Of a stretch of 64,000 nt of DNA, positions 34,929-47,245 are shown piece by piece; the first letter of the stretch is position 1, and the number at the start of each line of letters is the position of its first letter. A program made the position numbers and the translations under genes. The DNA is from Chrysoperla carnea (taxonomy: Eukaryota > Arthropoda > Insecta > Neuroptera > Chrysopidae), in contig NC_058337.1 in NCBI RefSeq assembly GCF_905475395.1, positions 87,228,368 to 87,292,367 of the forward strand. The letters run 5' to 3'. Below the pieces are notes generated by a model. It searched no databases and was not told the DNA's origin. It saw only the letters and a list, made by a program, of their open reading frames with translations.

Positions 34929-36412
34929 AAATTCGAACTTTTTATTGTAAATGATTTATTTGGCAGAATAAAATGTAGACAGACCATAGACGATTTCCGA
35001 TTAACAATGTTCGACAAACTTACACAAGTGTCACATTATCATTAAGTTTTGTTGTTGTTTTTTATTTTATTGAGTAATCCATGCTAAATAGTGACATTGT
35101 TTATGTTTACTTTGAAAGGTCCTGGATTAGACTTCACGTTTCGATGATGTTCGTGTGTTCTCTGGTTATTTACTGAATCAATTGTTTTAAATGGTTTATC
35201 ATACGACTAATAATCCTCTCTAATATTAGTAAAATTGAAATTTTTATATTAATAAAGCAGAATCGTAGAAAAAACATTTTACTACAGTTTTAATTTGATC
35301 GTTTCTTCTATAAATTTGATATTTATGTTCAATGTTTTAAAATAAGACACACAAGCCCGCTATATTAATAATGTTTTACAAATAGAATGTATTAATAATT
35401 TTTTGGCAACAATATATCCTTCGAAAAAAATTTTTGCGGCTTATGTGAACCATCATATAAATATATATTCATTTCTCCTATTAATATATACAACTAAATT
35501 ATTGGACACGACAAAATAGAAAATGCTTTCAGTAAAATACAAATGATTTTAGAACCGAAAATTAACTAAAGTCATCAATAAATAGTTTTAGAGTTCATTG
35601 CCTAAAGTCTTATCATTATTACCTATTAAATATTCAGCGGAATTTTATTTAAATAAACAAAAAAGGTAATTAAAAAAATTATTTTCTACATATTTTATCA
35701 TTTTACGATAACGATTATGCATTAAAGCATAAAGATTATTAATTCGAAACTTTTTAACTCCTAATATTTTGTTGTAGATTAGAAATTATACATAAATTAC
35801 ATCAGGCGATAACAAAATGTCTAACTCTGTGCTAGACTTTAAAAATTAAGCTTTTTCTTGATTAGTTTGTAAAAATTACCGTATATTTGCTGTATAATTT
35901 TATTCTAGATTTATATATTTACGCTGGATATAATCAAAGTGTTTATTCGTAGTCATTATATTTTATTAATTTGATATTCATTCAAAAAGCAAACATCAGC
36001 ACTGCTAGTCACAAAATATTTAATTTCTGTCGACATGATAAAATGTTAAAGGTGCAAGTAAAACATCTGTAACGACCAAATACGCTTTAGGCTGATCCTC
36101 GAAGTGAAGTTGACTTTTAATGGTAACAATGATACGAGCGAGTTTCAAAATATATTTGCAAACATCAATCAAAAACAATTTTTTTTAAAGCAGAGTTTTT
36201 TTTGTACCAAGTGTGATAAAATCGTGTTAATTAAAATATACATATTTATAAGGCTCTCAAATACACGTAGAAATATGGACAAAATACGGATAAAAAATTT
36301 CCACATCCAAATATTCTCCGAGTATGTTTGTAATATTTGGTATATTATAAAGATGGTTTTAGCATTAAAAGAAATTTTTTTTTGGAATTTCAACGGTCTT
36401 TTATAAAGTAAT
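34929..36412. other. Intergenic, no feature recognised
   Basis: 1.5 kb of AT-rich sequence. The 100-codon frame at 36104-36406 and its reverse counterpart have biased, low-complexity composition and no domain. Confidence 0.5.
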
Positions 36413-36939
36413 TAATAGGGTATTATTGTTAGACAAAAATAAATCATGAAATTTGAAAAAAGTTAAAATTTATGTAAAAAATTTACTTAAAATATTCTGA
36501 TTTCGAGTAATAAAAGCACTTTTTTCTTTTAATATATTAAAATTAAAAATCGTAATTTTTAAACTGTATATCACTAGACCTAAAACGCGGGTAAGCCCTG
36601 CTATGATGTCATAGCGGTATGAGTCATAGACCATCAGTTAGTTCAGTGTAGACAGCTGGGTATAATATATACATAGATAATAAGTATTTATATTTATTAT
36701 AATCAGATGTCTATGAATATATCTGTCAAAATTATTTGTGTTATTTCGTATAGTGATACCCATATTACGTCATCAAATTGGATGCCCGCGTTTTTGACAG
36801 TTTAAAAAAGGTTTAAAATTTAATTTAAGTTTTTGGCAAGAAAGCGTGTGTATTTTTCCGAAATAAATTTTTGGTGGCTTTTTATTAGCAAAATCAACAT
36901 TTTGAAGTACTTTTTCAAAAATAGTGGAATAACCTATTG
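36413..36939 (+). mobile_element. TIR element family B, copy 2 (full length)
   Basis: The only copy here with both ends: TAATAGGGTATT at the left and the complement of CAATAGGTTATT at the right, about 527 bp. It includes the leader shared with copy 3 ('aaaaataaatcatgaaatttgaaaaaagttaaaatttatg') and the right part shared with copy 1 ('ggtggctttttattagcaaaatcaacattttgaagtac'). No open frame. It serves as the reference for the family. Confidence 0.85.
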
Positions 36940-38261
36940 CTTCATTTTGCATGGAGTCGTCACATTTACATTTAAAATAGTATCATGTAAACAGAAACTA
37001 ACACCTTCGTAGCTTTTTTCATTACTGGAAGTATACTCAGTATTTGCCATATTACTTACATTTGATAGTAGAGTGTATAAGTAACTAGAAAATTTAATGT
37101 TACTCTTTGATATTCTATATTATTTCTGGTTATGTGGAAGAGAAATTACTCCTTTTACATTGTTTTATTGGACAAAGTTCTATATTTGAATAAAATTATT
37201 AATCTTATTTACTTCAGAAAATGTTTAACAGCAAATAAGGTCAGAAAATTATTATTAATTAATAAAATTATGAATAGATTTGTATATATTAATTATATCG
37301 TATGTAACGTAATAATAATTCTTAGTAAAAAGAAAATAAATAGAATTTTAATTTGGTGTAAAAGTGTACTCTTTGAGTACACTCAAAATTTGTTTTCGCT
37401 AATTCTATTTACCGATATCTCTCGGTATAAATTTTTTTCAAGAATCGTGGATACAAACTTAAACGTAATTTTTATATCTCAAATAAAAAATTTTTGTTTT
37501 CATTATGAAAATTAATCATTCCGTCGAAGTAATTCTACCCCAACTTAATAAAATAATTATTGATGTATTTGAGTGAGCAAATTCAGTATCCTGATTTGAC
37601 TTAACAAAACCAGCATTAGTAGTATCTGAAATTACCAAAAATTATTTAAATATTAAATTATGTATATTGTTCTATTTTTAATTTATCTCACAATTGTAGT
37701 TAAAAAAAAACCATTCAATTTTTGCAGGTAATGACGAATCGAGCAAAGCTAGTCAAATGATTTTAACAGTATCACTTTAAAACAAACTTAATTAACAAAA
37801 TAATTACAACTATCTACTATCTACTATTTTTGAGTAAAAAATTCCACCACCTTCTCGAAATTTGTTGTGTACTTATTAGACATTATTTTCTCTCTTTTTA
37901 ACGTCCATAAGCTATGCAAGTGGCAGAAATTCTACTTTGACCAAAAAAAATGAGCGCCAAGCGACAGAATGGAAATGTGATTTAAAACTGAAATTTGTAG
38001 GCTAATTTTAGAGTACATTTTCATGTTAGAGTTAAAATTTTCTGCAACTTGTAGCTATGTGCGCCCAAACCGAGTAATAAGTGTCAGTTTGGAAAATAAA
38101 TCACAAATGAGTTTCGTCAGTTGGTAAATTGTACGTACACTTAATGTTACAACAAAATATTTTCTTTGTAGACAAAGCCTTGGGCTAATTAAAACGATCA
38201 AATTGAAAAGTATAGTGCACATATTCCAAAAATCATAATTTTTCACAAAATTTAATGCTTT
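36940..38261. other. Intergenic, no feature recognised
   Basis: 1.3 kb. The 127-codon frame at 37132-37515 is dominated by I, N, K, F and L codons expected from AT-rich DNA and has no domain. A plus-strand exon-like string at 37729-37780 was examined and rejected. Confidence 0.5.
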
Positions 38262-38267
38262 TTTATT
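38262..38267 (-). terminator. Candidate polyadenylation signal of the FBXO22-like gene
   Basis: AATAAA on the minus strand directly follows the TAG stop codon (38270-38268), implying a very short 3' UTR if it is used. Confidence 0.4.
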
Positions 38268-41200
38268 CTAGGCAGCTGTAGTAGCTGTACTTATTGAAAA
38301 CAAAAATATTATTATCTTACTGTGATTGAATTTATGATGGATTTTGTATTTAACTAAAGTTGAAGAAAGCAAAAATTGAAAAGAGAAACAAGTTTTCCAA
38401 CTTACCATTTTGATCATTATTATCTTGAATATTATAGTAACCCATTTCACCAAGACCTTCAAATCCTATCATAGGCACATTTGGAAAATGTTTTTCAAAA
38501 CAATCCTTTTCTAATTCACTTAAGGGATATCGGCTTATACAGGCAAATCTAAATGCAGCCATATTTTCACGCCTGAGTGTTTTCTTTGACAGCTAAAAAT
38601 TTTAATATATATTATTTATTAAATTTGACTTATAACTATATTAAGTAGAAAAATTCTTGTCTGAGTAATAGAATTTAATGAAATAATTTTGGAAAACGTC
38701 ATGTAAGTAAAAAAGATAGCTCCTCTTAGATAGCCACACATACATACATGTCACACACACACGTAGAACTGATATTATCATATAACACGTACTATATAAT
38801 TTGCGCTCTCACGGGTTAACAGTGATGTTTACGATAAAATATTTCAAACAAAGGTTGTTTATTTTTTTATAAGGAACATTTTTTACATTTATATTTTTGT
38901 TCTATCTCTAACGGTTTAGAAGATGGGTCCTTCGGACCTTAGACCAAATTGACTTATGTTGACCATTTACTACACAAATGCCACAAAATTCAAATATTGC
39001 GTTAATTTTGGTGCATCCTTGAGAAGTACCAAATTACTCTGGGAGTGGGAGGAGTGAGTATAATGATAAAGTAAGCTAAAAAAGTTTGAGGCTTCGATAA
39101 TACAAAAAAAGAATGAGCTTTAATTATTTTCAGAGTAACTAAATTACTAAACAAAGTTGGATATTTTATTAGATGCTCTACTTTGTTTAGTAATTTAGAT
39201 GAAGAAAACATTATCCAAAGAAAAGTTTTATAGTTCGGAGTAGTACAGTAATTGGTGATCTTGAATTTCTAACGCATCTATTCCGTTCGCGTGAAAACAA
39301 AAGTTTAAATTTTTTATAATTAACAACACTCGTATTTTAAAGTGTTTCTAAAGTTACGAGCAAGACTTAGCATTTAAAAGTTTCAGTTAACTTACATTTC
39401 CATAAATATTGTCTATATCCTCTTCTTCACGTGCAGTTTCCCAAAGTATAACGGACGAAGCATTAAAATCCGAGACACCAATTTTGGGTACACTAAATGT
39501 AATGCCTAAGATTTTCCCTTCATTTCTTGGAAAAGCAGTTTTAAAATTTGATTCTTTAATTCCATGAACAATTCCACCAGCAAACGCAAACATACTAGAT
39601 TGACTGCAGAAAAAAAAAATTTTGTTAAAACTTTATAAGACATATGTTCTTTGAATTCAAATACAATTTTCACTTACTGATTATTTACTGCACGTAAAAA
39701 TCCTTCCAATACTATTGTCTGTTCGAGAATAAAACGTTTTTTTAATCCAATAAAAGCCATAAAACATTTCAAAGTATTGCTTTCACCAATATGTGTACGA
39801 ACTACTTCATTGAAATCTGTCTCTTTGGTGAGGTAGAATTTACTCGTTTTAACATTTGGTATAACAGGGAATGATATTCCATTTAAAGCAGGAAGATGAG
39901 CTACAAAAATTAATATCAGTGTAAAATTTAATTTATCCGTGCAGAAAGTGTCAACTTTCGCCTCGCTATGCAAAATGAAGTTATCGCTTTCTACCTCCGT
40001 CGGAGAGAAAAATAGTATACACACCACGGGAGCAAGTAGAGAGGCATTCTTTACTTTTGTTCCCTAGGTTTGTAATATACTATGTCTAGATCCCATCATA
40101 CAAAAGTTTTAGATAATTGAATTACCTACAATTTTTGTAAGAAACTTTTAGCTTTCGAGATATGATTTTTTTTTCGTCCTTTTTTTATCGAAATAGTTAA
40201 TTTGGTTTTTTTATTATTGTGTACAATATGACGAAAAAGTCGTTATAGTAGCGTAAGACATAGACATTCTCATTATTTTAACGCAGCTTCAACCACAAGA
40301 TAGTAATATTTATTTTTATAAGCCGAGGTCAAATTCGAAGGAAAGTGATTCGATGTATGGTTGTTCTTGTTTTAAATATGAGAAAATCAGAGCAATATTG
40401 CAATAACCGGTTGTGTCGCAAACTTGAAGTTATGTCGCTTTCTGTATAACACTGTATACGAAGAAATATATACTTTAAAAGGATACATTTTCTCAATCTT
40501 TGGCATTTCGGACCAGCACTTTACCTCTGAGCCACTAGATGATATGGCCATGTGTTTATATCTTTTCTATCCGATGTTCTTGCGTTTATTACTTTCGTTT
40601 TTAGCTATTTACATATTTAATTGATTTGTAAAATCCACGTTCATTCATCTATTGACAGTAAGGGTGCCTATAAAATTATGTGTTGCTACCGGAGATGGCT
40701 ATACTTAAAAGTCAAAATAATTAAACAAGTAGTTCTAATTTGATGAAATTTTTAACCAACTGTAACATTTTAAGTACCATAGTGACTTCGTTGAATTTTC
40801 TTTCTGGCTATTAAATGGCTAGGATACGTAGTATAGTCTATATGCCATCGGTAAGATACGTAACACCTCCAAATACTTACTACAAGCAAATGCGGGTGAA
40901 ACATGCTCCATCTAGGATGATAAATAATAAATTAATTAAGTACCTTGTCTTTGGTAAGTTATTCTTGCACTTCTTACACAGGGTTTGACAAACGACGATT
41001 TTGCAGCACTGCTACATATCGCAACGATATCACATCCACTCTTACCAAACTGCTGTTTAATTATTTGTAACCCTACACAAAAATACAAGTTTTCAATTCA
41101 AACATTATTCAATTTTTCTATCTAATAAAATTAGATTTTGTTTTCAAATGAAATTAGACCAGATTAATCGGTTAATTTTCTGAGCGATAACTCTTGATGA

Positions 41201-42551
41201 TTGACTTTATTAAAAAGATAAATTTTAATAAAATCAACAGTTTGTTTTGGCTAAGTGAAGTTTTAAAATAAGAAATTAATTCCAGGAATTAGATGTAAAA
41301 TTTTAATCGGTCTTAAAATGCTTGATTAATTATTTGCATCTTCGATAAGTACAAATTTCGATCAATATATATTTCATATCATTATTACAGTGAATTACTT
41401 GGACGTAATTATTATGCGATGAACTATGTTGTTCGTCGCTAATTTGACAATGTAATAAGATATACTAAATTGCCGAGCCAGATATACTAAGCTATTACTT
41501 TCCGAATGATTATTGAGTTCCGCATGAGTATATTAAGATTGATTTTGAGTAAGCAATCTAATAGGGTATTATCGTTAGTCAAAAATAAATCATGAAATTT
41601 GAAAAAAGTTAAAATTTATGTAAAAATATACTTAAATATTCTGATTTCGAGTCATAAAAGCACATTTTTCTTTTAATATATTAAAATTAAAAATCGTAAT
41701 TTTTAAACTGTATATCACGTGACCTAAAACGCGGGTAAGCCCTTCTGTGATGTCATAGCGGTATGAGTCATAGACCATCAGTTAGTTCAGTGTAGACAGC
41801 TGGGTATAATAAGTATATAGATAATAAGTATTTATATTTATTATAATCAGATGTCTATGAATATATTTGTCAAAGTTATTTGTGTATTTCGTATATTTAA
41901 TATAATACCGATATTACGTCATCAAATTGGATTCCCGCGTTTTTGACAGTTTGAAAAAGGTTTAAAATTTAATTTAAGTTTTTGGCAAGAAAGCGTGTGT
42001 AAAAAGTAATTTGGTTGAATTGATTCTTTTATAAATTAACTTTACTGGATGATAGTATGATAGTTGCTAAACTTACATCTATGATTATCGCCACAATCAG
42101 ATACACAAATATCTTTTGGCAACAGATTACATGGAAATAATGTTGCGGCTGTTTCATTTAAAAACAACAAACATAAGGAAGGTTTGCTGTACTGTAAATG
42201 ACTATAGTTAAAAGTAAGTCTTTGGGTGGTATCAATACCACCATACAAATAAAACCAGAATGGGGCATAACGTTCAGCAAATATAATTTTTGCCACCTTA
42301 TTCCATTCTTGACACACTTCTGATGCGTTCATTAAATCTGACCAATTTAATTGTTTTAGAATTAGTTTAATCACACCGTATGCGGTTGTTAAAACATGTT
42401 CTACATGTTCATTATTCTTTATATCTTCAGTTAAAATATTTTCACACGATGTTGTTATTTTCGATTTTTTCAATGAGCTAGCGCTTGCAGCCCATTTTCT
42501 ATATGTAAATGATTTTCTAGTACGTTTTAAGGATGACATCTTTGATGACAT
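38268..42551 (-). CDS. FBXO22: FBXO22-like F-box/FIST-domain protein
   Basis: Six exons on the minus strand: 42551-42077, 41072-40944, 39900-39678, 39603-39396, 38592-38406 and 38353-38268 (TAG). Phases 1, 1, 2, 0, 1 all fit, giving 435 residues (human FBXO22 has 403). F-box proteins are the substrate receptors of SCF ubiquitin ligases; FBXO22 is known to target histone demethylases. The F-box is at about residues 58-98 (GVIKLILKQLNWSDLMNASEVCQEWNKVAK), the SKP1-binding helix set. The remainder resembles the FIST N and FIST C ligand-sensor domains: FLNETAATLFP, FAFAGGIVHGIKES, then FRFACISRY, and FPNVPMIGFEGLGEMGYYN, which corresponds to the 'FFGNGEIG' region of the vertebrate protein. The last exon supplies the short hydrophobic C-terminal strand (HSKIIIFLFSI). 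Translation could start at Met1 or at Met5. Introns hold family A and B copies. Identification rests on domain order and remembered motifs. Confidence 0.87.
38730..38972 (-). repeat. Dispersed repeat family A, copy 5 (FBXO22 intron 4)
   Basis: On the plus strand it runs 'acacatacatacatg', 'atttgcgctctcacgggttaac', 'acaaaggttgtttatttttttataagg', 'tctaacggtttagaagatgggtcc'. It is truncated after 'ttgacttatgttgaccatttac', so the 'tctg' and 'ggtatagg' parts are missing. Confidence 0.75.
39139..39198. repeat. Perfect 19-bp hairpin in FBXO22 intron 4
   Basis: CTAAATTACTAAACAAAGT (39139-39157) is followed after a 22-nt loop by its exact complement (39180-39198). The function is unknown; it may be a remnant of a fold-back element. 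Confidence 0.85.
39901..40943. other. FBXO22 intron 2, no feature recognised
   Basis: 1043-bp intron. The 66-codon plus-strand frame at 40424-40624 has no domain. No copy of the dispersed families. Confidence 0.5.
41559..42003 (+). mobile_element. TIR element family B, copy 3 (3'-truncated, FBXO22 intron 1)
   Basis: Starts at the family end TAATAGGGTATT and runs in register with copy 2 as far as 'ggcaagaaagcgtgtgta', where it stops. The right third and right end are missing. Its truncation point lies 73 bp from the exon 1 splice donor of the FBXO22-like gene. Confidence 0.8.
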
Positions 42552-43126
42552 TTTTATACAGTCTTAATAATTATTATATTTATCCTGAATTCATTTTAGA
42601 ATATAAACTGATTAATATTATCGTATTATCTCGTTTTTCGTATTACAATTTGCATTTATTTTTTGACATATCAACAAAATATTTCATAGATTAGATATGA
42701 CATATATCATGGATAATAAAACCTTCGAGTGACATCACAGATGTATATTAAATATAGATTAAAAGTTTTTCCATGAACGTTTGCCCAAAAATATAAATTG
42801 CTCATTCGGAGCGCTGTCGCTACGGTAGGTACAAAAATTTCTCTAATCCCATTAATGTAAGTAATTTAAAAATAGGTGGGAAAAAGTGAACTAGATGTTT
42901 TAACAGTAAAATTAAAAACTACAACTGTGAAGATCAGTCATAGATAAAATATTGAGAACAGTAATGTAACAACCACAGATAACATACATATATGCATGTA
43001 TGATAGTATGATATCTATGGTAACAACACAATGACGATGACTTACACATTAAATACATGTTCGGTAAAAAAATTATTTGATAGTTAAGTAAGTCAAGAAT
43101 GGAAACAATTTTAATTGTTGAATTAG

Positions 43127-43470
43127 TCATATTGCAGGAAAATTAGGCGGAGAGGGGGATACCTGTGTGGAAAACTGAAGGAATACATCTTTAAGGTATA
43201 TATTGAATGATAGAAAATAGTTATTTACGGAGGTGTTGCGTTGGAAAAATTATAGAGTCCATAATGAAGCATTTAATTGAAAAAACAATTTCCTAAAGAT
43301 GAAAGGAACCTACCCGACAAAGATCTTTACGAGAAATTTTTACACATACTTTTCCAACGCAATCCCGCCGTAAATAACTATTTTCTATAATTCAATATAT
43401 ACCTGAAAGATGTATTCCTTCAATTTTTCACGCAGGTGCCCCCTCCCCGCCTAATTTTCCTACAATATGA
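43127..43470. mobile_element. Fold-back element with ~120-bp arms
   Basis: Begins TCATATTGCAGGAAAATTAG and ends in the complement of TCATATTGTAGGAAAATTAG. Paired blocks continue inward ('gcggagagggggat' with 'ccccctccccgc', 'gaaggaatacatctt', 'tatatattgaat', 'gaaaatagttatttacgg', 'gcgttggaaaa'). Spacer about 80 bp. No coding capacity. Confidence 0.85.
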
Positions 43471-43663
43471 TTAACAAATTTTAAAAATAACATTAAAATA
43501 GTTCTGCTGCTTCATAAACAGTAAACACCAAGATTGAATGTGTACGTCACACACTTGACTATATTTATAATCAATAATGTTTAGTTATTAACTAATGTGG
43601 TATGTTGTCGTCTGAACACGGTCATAATTAAAGTTTAATTAAAATTATTGACTTTATAGTTCA

Positions 43664-43995
43664 TAGTTATACATAGACTAAGCATCGCCCATCTATCCGT
43701 ACAGTGAGAAGCGTGCCAACATCTGAGGTAATTGCTTAGGTCAGCTAGGGATATTTATCAAAAAATACATTTAACAAAATAATATAAAGACATTTATCAA
43801 AAAAATATACATTGAATATAGGGACATTCATCAAAAAAGCATATTGAATGTTACACTGTTTGTATATCACAAAATGTTTTATATTAAAATATTGTGATTT
43901 TACATTTTTTCTTAAGAATATATAATGGACTTTACCTAAACAATTACCTCAGATGTTGGCACGCTTACAATCGTTTGACACTAAGTCTATGTAAC
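43664..43995. mobile_element. Fold-back element with a degenerate tandem centre
   Basis: Outer arms of about 65-75 bp: 'catagacta' to 'gcgtgccaacatctgaggtaattg' at the left, and its complement ('caattacctcagatgttggcacgc' to 'agtctatg') at the right. The centre holds three variants of 'acatttatcaaaaaaatacatt', spaced 35-45 bp apart. No open frame. Confidence 0.8.
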
Positions 43996-44254
43996 TCTAA
44001 CGTCAATGATTAAAATGTATAAAAGAAACCAAAGATATTGTAATAGTAAAAGAAACTAACGGATCCTACTTAATATGAGGGTTAGAACTTATGAAATAAA
44101 TTTTGTGATATGTTAGCGGTCTTTATTTATCCAGTATGTCTGTATTCATAGATATAAATACGTAAATACAAAATATGAACCTGTTCTAGAGCTCTATGAA
44201 GTTGTGAGCTGGATCGTTCAGCATTTTTATGCTTATGTCAAATAGACAACATTA

Positions 44255-44470
44255 TAACGTACTGAATGTAAATACACAAAAACATTACAAATTTGGAGAG
44301 GGGAAGTGCCGCCATTTTGAGAAAAACAATTACGGCCTATAACCCCGTAGCTGTGCACTTTAAGCCAAAAATGATAATAATCTTTTTTGTAGATAATTGA
44401 ATTTCCTATCTTTTTAGTCGATTTTTTTTTTAAATCTTAAAAAAAATTTTCAAGGTAATGGTCACGGCTT
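44255..44470 (+). repeat. Dispersed element F, copy 1
   Basis: Shares with 53508-53700 the blocks 'gtactgaatg(aatg)taaat', 'aaatttg', 'ggaagtgccgccattttga', 'cggcctata', 'gtgtactttac' and 'aaaatg(a/g)taataa'. An inverted copy lies at 55098-55255. Non-coding. Confidence 0.65.
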
Positions 44471-46182
44471 TTGTAGGTAAGAAGGAAAATTATTTATTGC
44501 TAATTATGTCATTAACATTAACATTTTTCATATATTTATTGAATTTTTATCATTACACTGTATACTTCTTTTTTATTAATAATGCATTCAGTGGTTGCAA
44601 CATTAAACGCGTTATAACGTTATAAATATTAATTTTAGAAAAACAAGTTTAAAGTAAAAGTTTTAGAAAATATGTAGATTTAAAAGTTAAGTAATTATCA
44701 TTTTCCTGTCGTAGCTCTGCCATTAATGAAAGTGTAGCCTTCTTTTTCATTATTGAGTCTTTTATTCAAAGATTTTTAACCCAACGTAAAATAATTAATA
44801 ACAATAAATAAAATAATTGTATTCCGGGTAGGTATTGTATCTTCGAACAATCGCAATCAAATATTAGCCGTTATTCTAGGGTGCATGTTGCTGATTGATA
44901 ACAACTTCGTGGTGACAGTTGAAAAAGAAATGCTCTGAGTTAAGAAACGTATTGCAACAAACTACACCACTCTCTTAAGAGAGTGAGAAGAGAAAATTTT
45001 CTAATAGCCAGACAGTTATCGATAATAAAACATTTTGTTATTATGACCCACTCTGTATATTAATAGGTGTAGGTATTAATATAAGTAACTATATTAATTA
45101 ACTACAATATTCCTCAATTTTGTTCTATAATCGTATCAATTATGAGTGTTTTTACTCGGAAGTCCTATCAATATTAGCCCCGACTTTAATGTTTTTTGAG
45201 GGTCTGGAAGATTCTCAAAATAAAATGACCATTTTTTTTTTGCAAATTAAGACTTTTAATGACGTATAAGTAAACTCACAACTTTGAAGTCAGAAAACAT
45301 GAAAATCTCTTATGTAGCCAAATGTGAAAAAAAAAAAAAAAATTATAAATGGTAATTTTTTGTTTAAAAACTCAATTTCCCGGCTGTTATATCCATTTTT
45401 AATATTAGTTTCCTTAAAAACTCTTTTTATTTCGGTTCATTTTGTTTACTCATTAACATTTAAATTCTAAACTAAAATAAACTGCAGGTTTTCAATATCG
45501 TAAAATCTAGGGGTGAAGCGAATGGAAATTCTATATTCAACACAGGAATTTTAGCTGTGTTTATTAACTATATTCTTTAAAATTTGAAAATAGTTTGGTG
45601 TACAGAATAATTAAGGTATAATTATAAAAACTCGTGAACACCAGAGCTCCATCATTAAAGTTATATTTTCTCACATTCTCCTCCTCATCATTTCATTTTC
45701 AGGGAAATTTACGCGGACTAAACAAAAAATAAACAAATGGATGGAAAGTCCAATGAAACAAACAAATTTTTGTACAAAGGGCTTCCGTTAGAAACCCCAG
45801 ATAGATGTACGGACACTAAAAAATAAGGCTGCTCAAGGGACCCTCCACAAAAAATCCGCTTTCGCGCCACAACAGTGGTAAATGCGACACTGCCTTCATT
45901 TAATGTTTCTTATTGCTAGATGCTGTTATTAAAATGGGATTAACGCGTTTTCATGTTTTAATATTCATATATTTATTAAACGTTTCCGCAAAAACTGTCA
46001 TGCGACATCATAATTTTCGAAAAATATAAGGTATTTATAAAAATTTGTTTGTTGTTTAGGGAAGATCGGGAAGGGAAGATGCTATATCTCTTAAGATTAA
46101 GAAAAAAGAAATTATGAATGAAAACTACTTTTTCTTTACATTTTGTTATAATTGTTCATAGAGTTAAGATGGCCTATGGCTA

Positions 46183-46560
46183 CTTTTTATACCATGCATA
46201 TATGTAATATGCAAGGTATACTAAGTTATTATTCCCAAGTTTGTAACGCTTAAAAATATTGATGCTAAGCAAAAAATTTTGGTATAGGTGTTCATAAAAT
46301 CAACTAATTAGTCCATTTCCGTTTGTCTGCCTGTCTGTCGTCTGTCCGTCTGTCATCACGATTACTCAAAAACGAAAAGAGATCAAGCTGAAATTTTTAT
46401 AGCGTACTGAGGACGTAAAAAGTGAGGTAAAGTTCGTAAATGACCAACATAGGTCAATTGGGTAATGTGACAGAGTCGTCAACACTGTCTATGCATGGTA
46501 TTTCAACAATTAACTCAGTCGATTGTTTGTTTTCACTTGTTTGACATAATTTTCAATGAT
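46183..46560 (+). repeat. Dispersed repeat family A, copy 6 (internally deleted)
   Basis: Forward copy from 'ttttataccatgcatatatg', through 'tctgcctgtctgtcg', to 'aacataggtcaattggg', then jumping directly to the tail 'agtcgtcaacactgtctatgcatggtatttcaacaattaactcagtcg'. About 200 bp present in copies 2 and 7 are missing. Confidence 0.8.
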
Positions 46561-46694
46561 TAAATTTTTAATAAAAACGTAAATGTACATATGTATTCAT
46601 AAAAAAATGCGATCAAATGAAAATTTTCACATAGTATTTCTTCAATATGTAACGGGCCTTCTTGGGCAACTACATTCGTAAGACATTACCCCTT

Positions 46695-47245
46695 TTTATA
46701 CCATGTATATCAAATAAACCAAAGTATATTAAGTTTAGTTCCAAGTTTGTTACTCTTAAAAATATTGATACTATGAACAAAATTTTGGTATAGGTGTTCA
46801 TAAAATCACCTAATTAGTCCATTTTCGGTTGTCTGTCTGTCATCTGTCTGTCCGTCTGTCATGACGATTATTCAAAAACGAAAAGAGATATAAAGCTAAA
46901 ATTTTTATAGCGTGCTTAGGACGTAAAAAGTGAGGTCGACTTCGTAAATGAGCAACACAGGTAAATTGGGTCTTGACCTATCTTGTAAACTGTTAGAGAT
47001 AGAACAAAAGTTTAAATGTAAAATGTTTCTTATAAAAAAATAAACAACTTTTGTTTGAAACATTTTTTCGCAAACATCACTGTTTACCCGTGAGAGCGCA
47101 AATTGTATAGTATGTTTTATATGGGAATATCAGTTATATTTGTGTGGCATGTATGTATGTGTAATGTCACAGAATAATCAACACTGTCTATACATGGTAT
47201 TTCAACAATTAACTCAGTCAATTATTTGTTTTCACTTGTTTTTAA
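46695..47245 (+). repeat. Dispersed repeat family A, copy 7 (near full length)
   Basis: The most complete copy: head 'tttttataccatgtatatca', the 'tctgtctg' run, 'aaaagagatataaagct', 'gtgaggtcgacttcgtaaatgagcaacac', 'taaacaacttttgtttgaaac', 'gtttacccgtgagagcgcaaattgtatagtatg', 'tgtgtggcatgtatgtatg' and the tail 'ggtatttcaacaattaactcagtcaatt'. It lies about 130 bp after copy 6 in the same orientation. Confidence 0.85.

Noticed and set aside
36104-36406. 100-codon open frame on the plus strand
   Set aside because: The composition is what AT-rich DNA produces by chance. An opposite-strand frame overlaps it, and there is no domain, splice context or polyadenylation signal.
37132-37515. 127-codon open frame on the plus strand
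   Set aside because: Dominated by I, N, K, F and L codons, no recognisable motif, and no supporting context.
37729-37780. A plus-strand, exon-like string (acceptor TTTTTGCAG, then GNDESSKASQMILTVSL and a stop) resembling a last exon in the right phase for the FBXO22-like gene
   Set aside because: It is on the opposite strand. A proper minus-strand last exon with a good acceptor, matching phase and a fitting C-terminus (HSKIIIFLFSI) exists at 38353-38268, so no inversion needs to be assumed.
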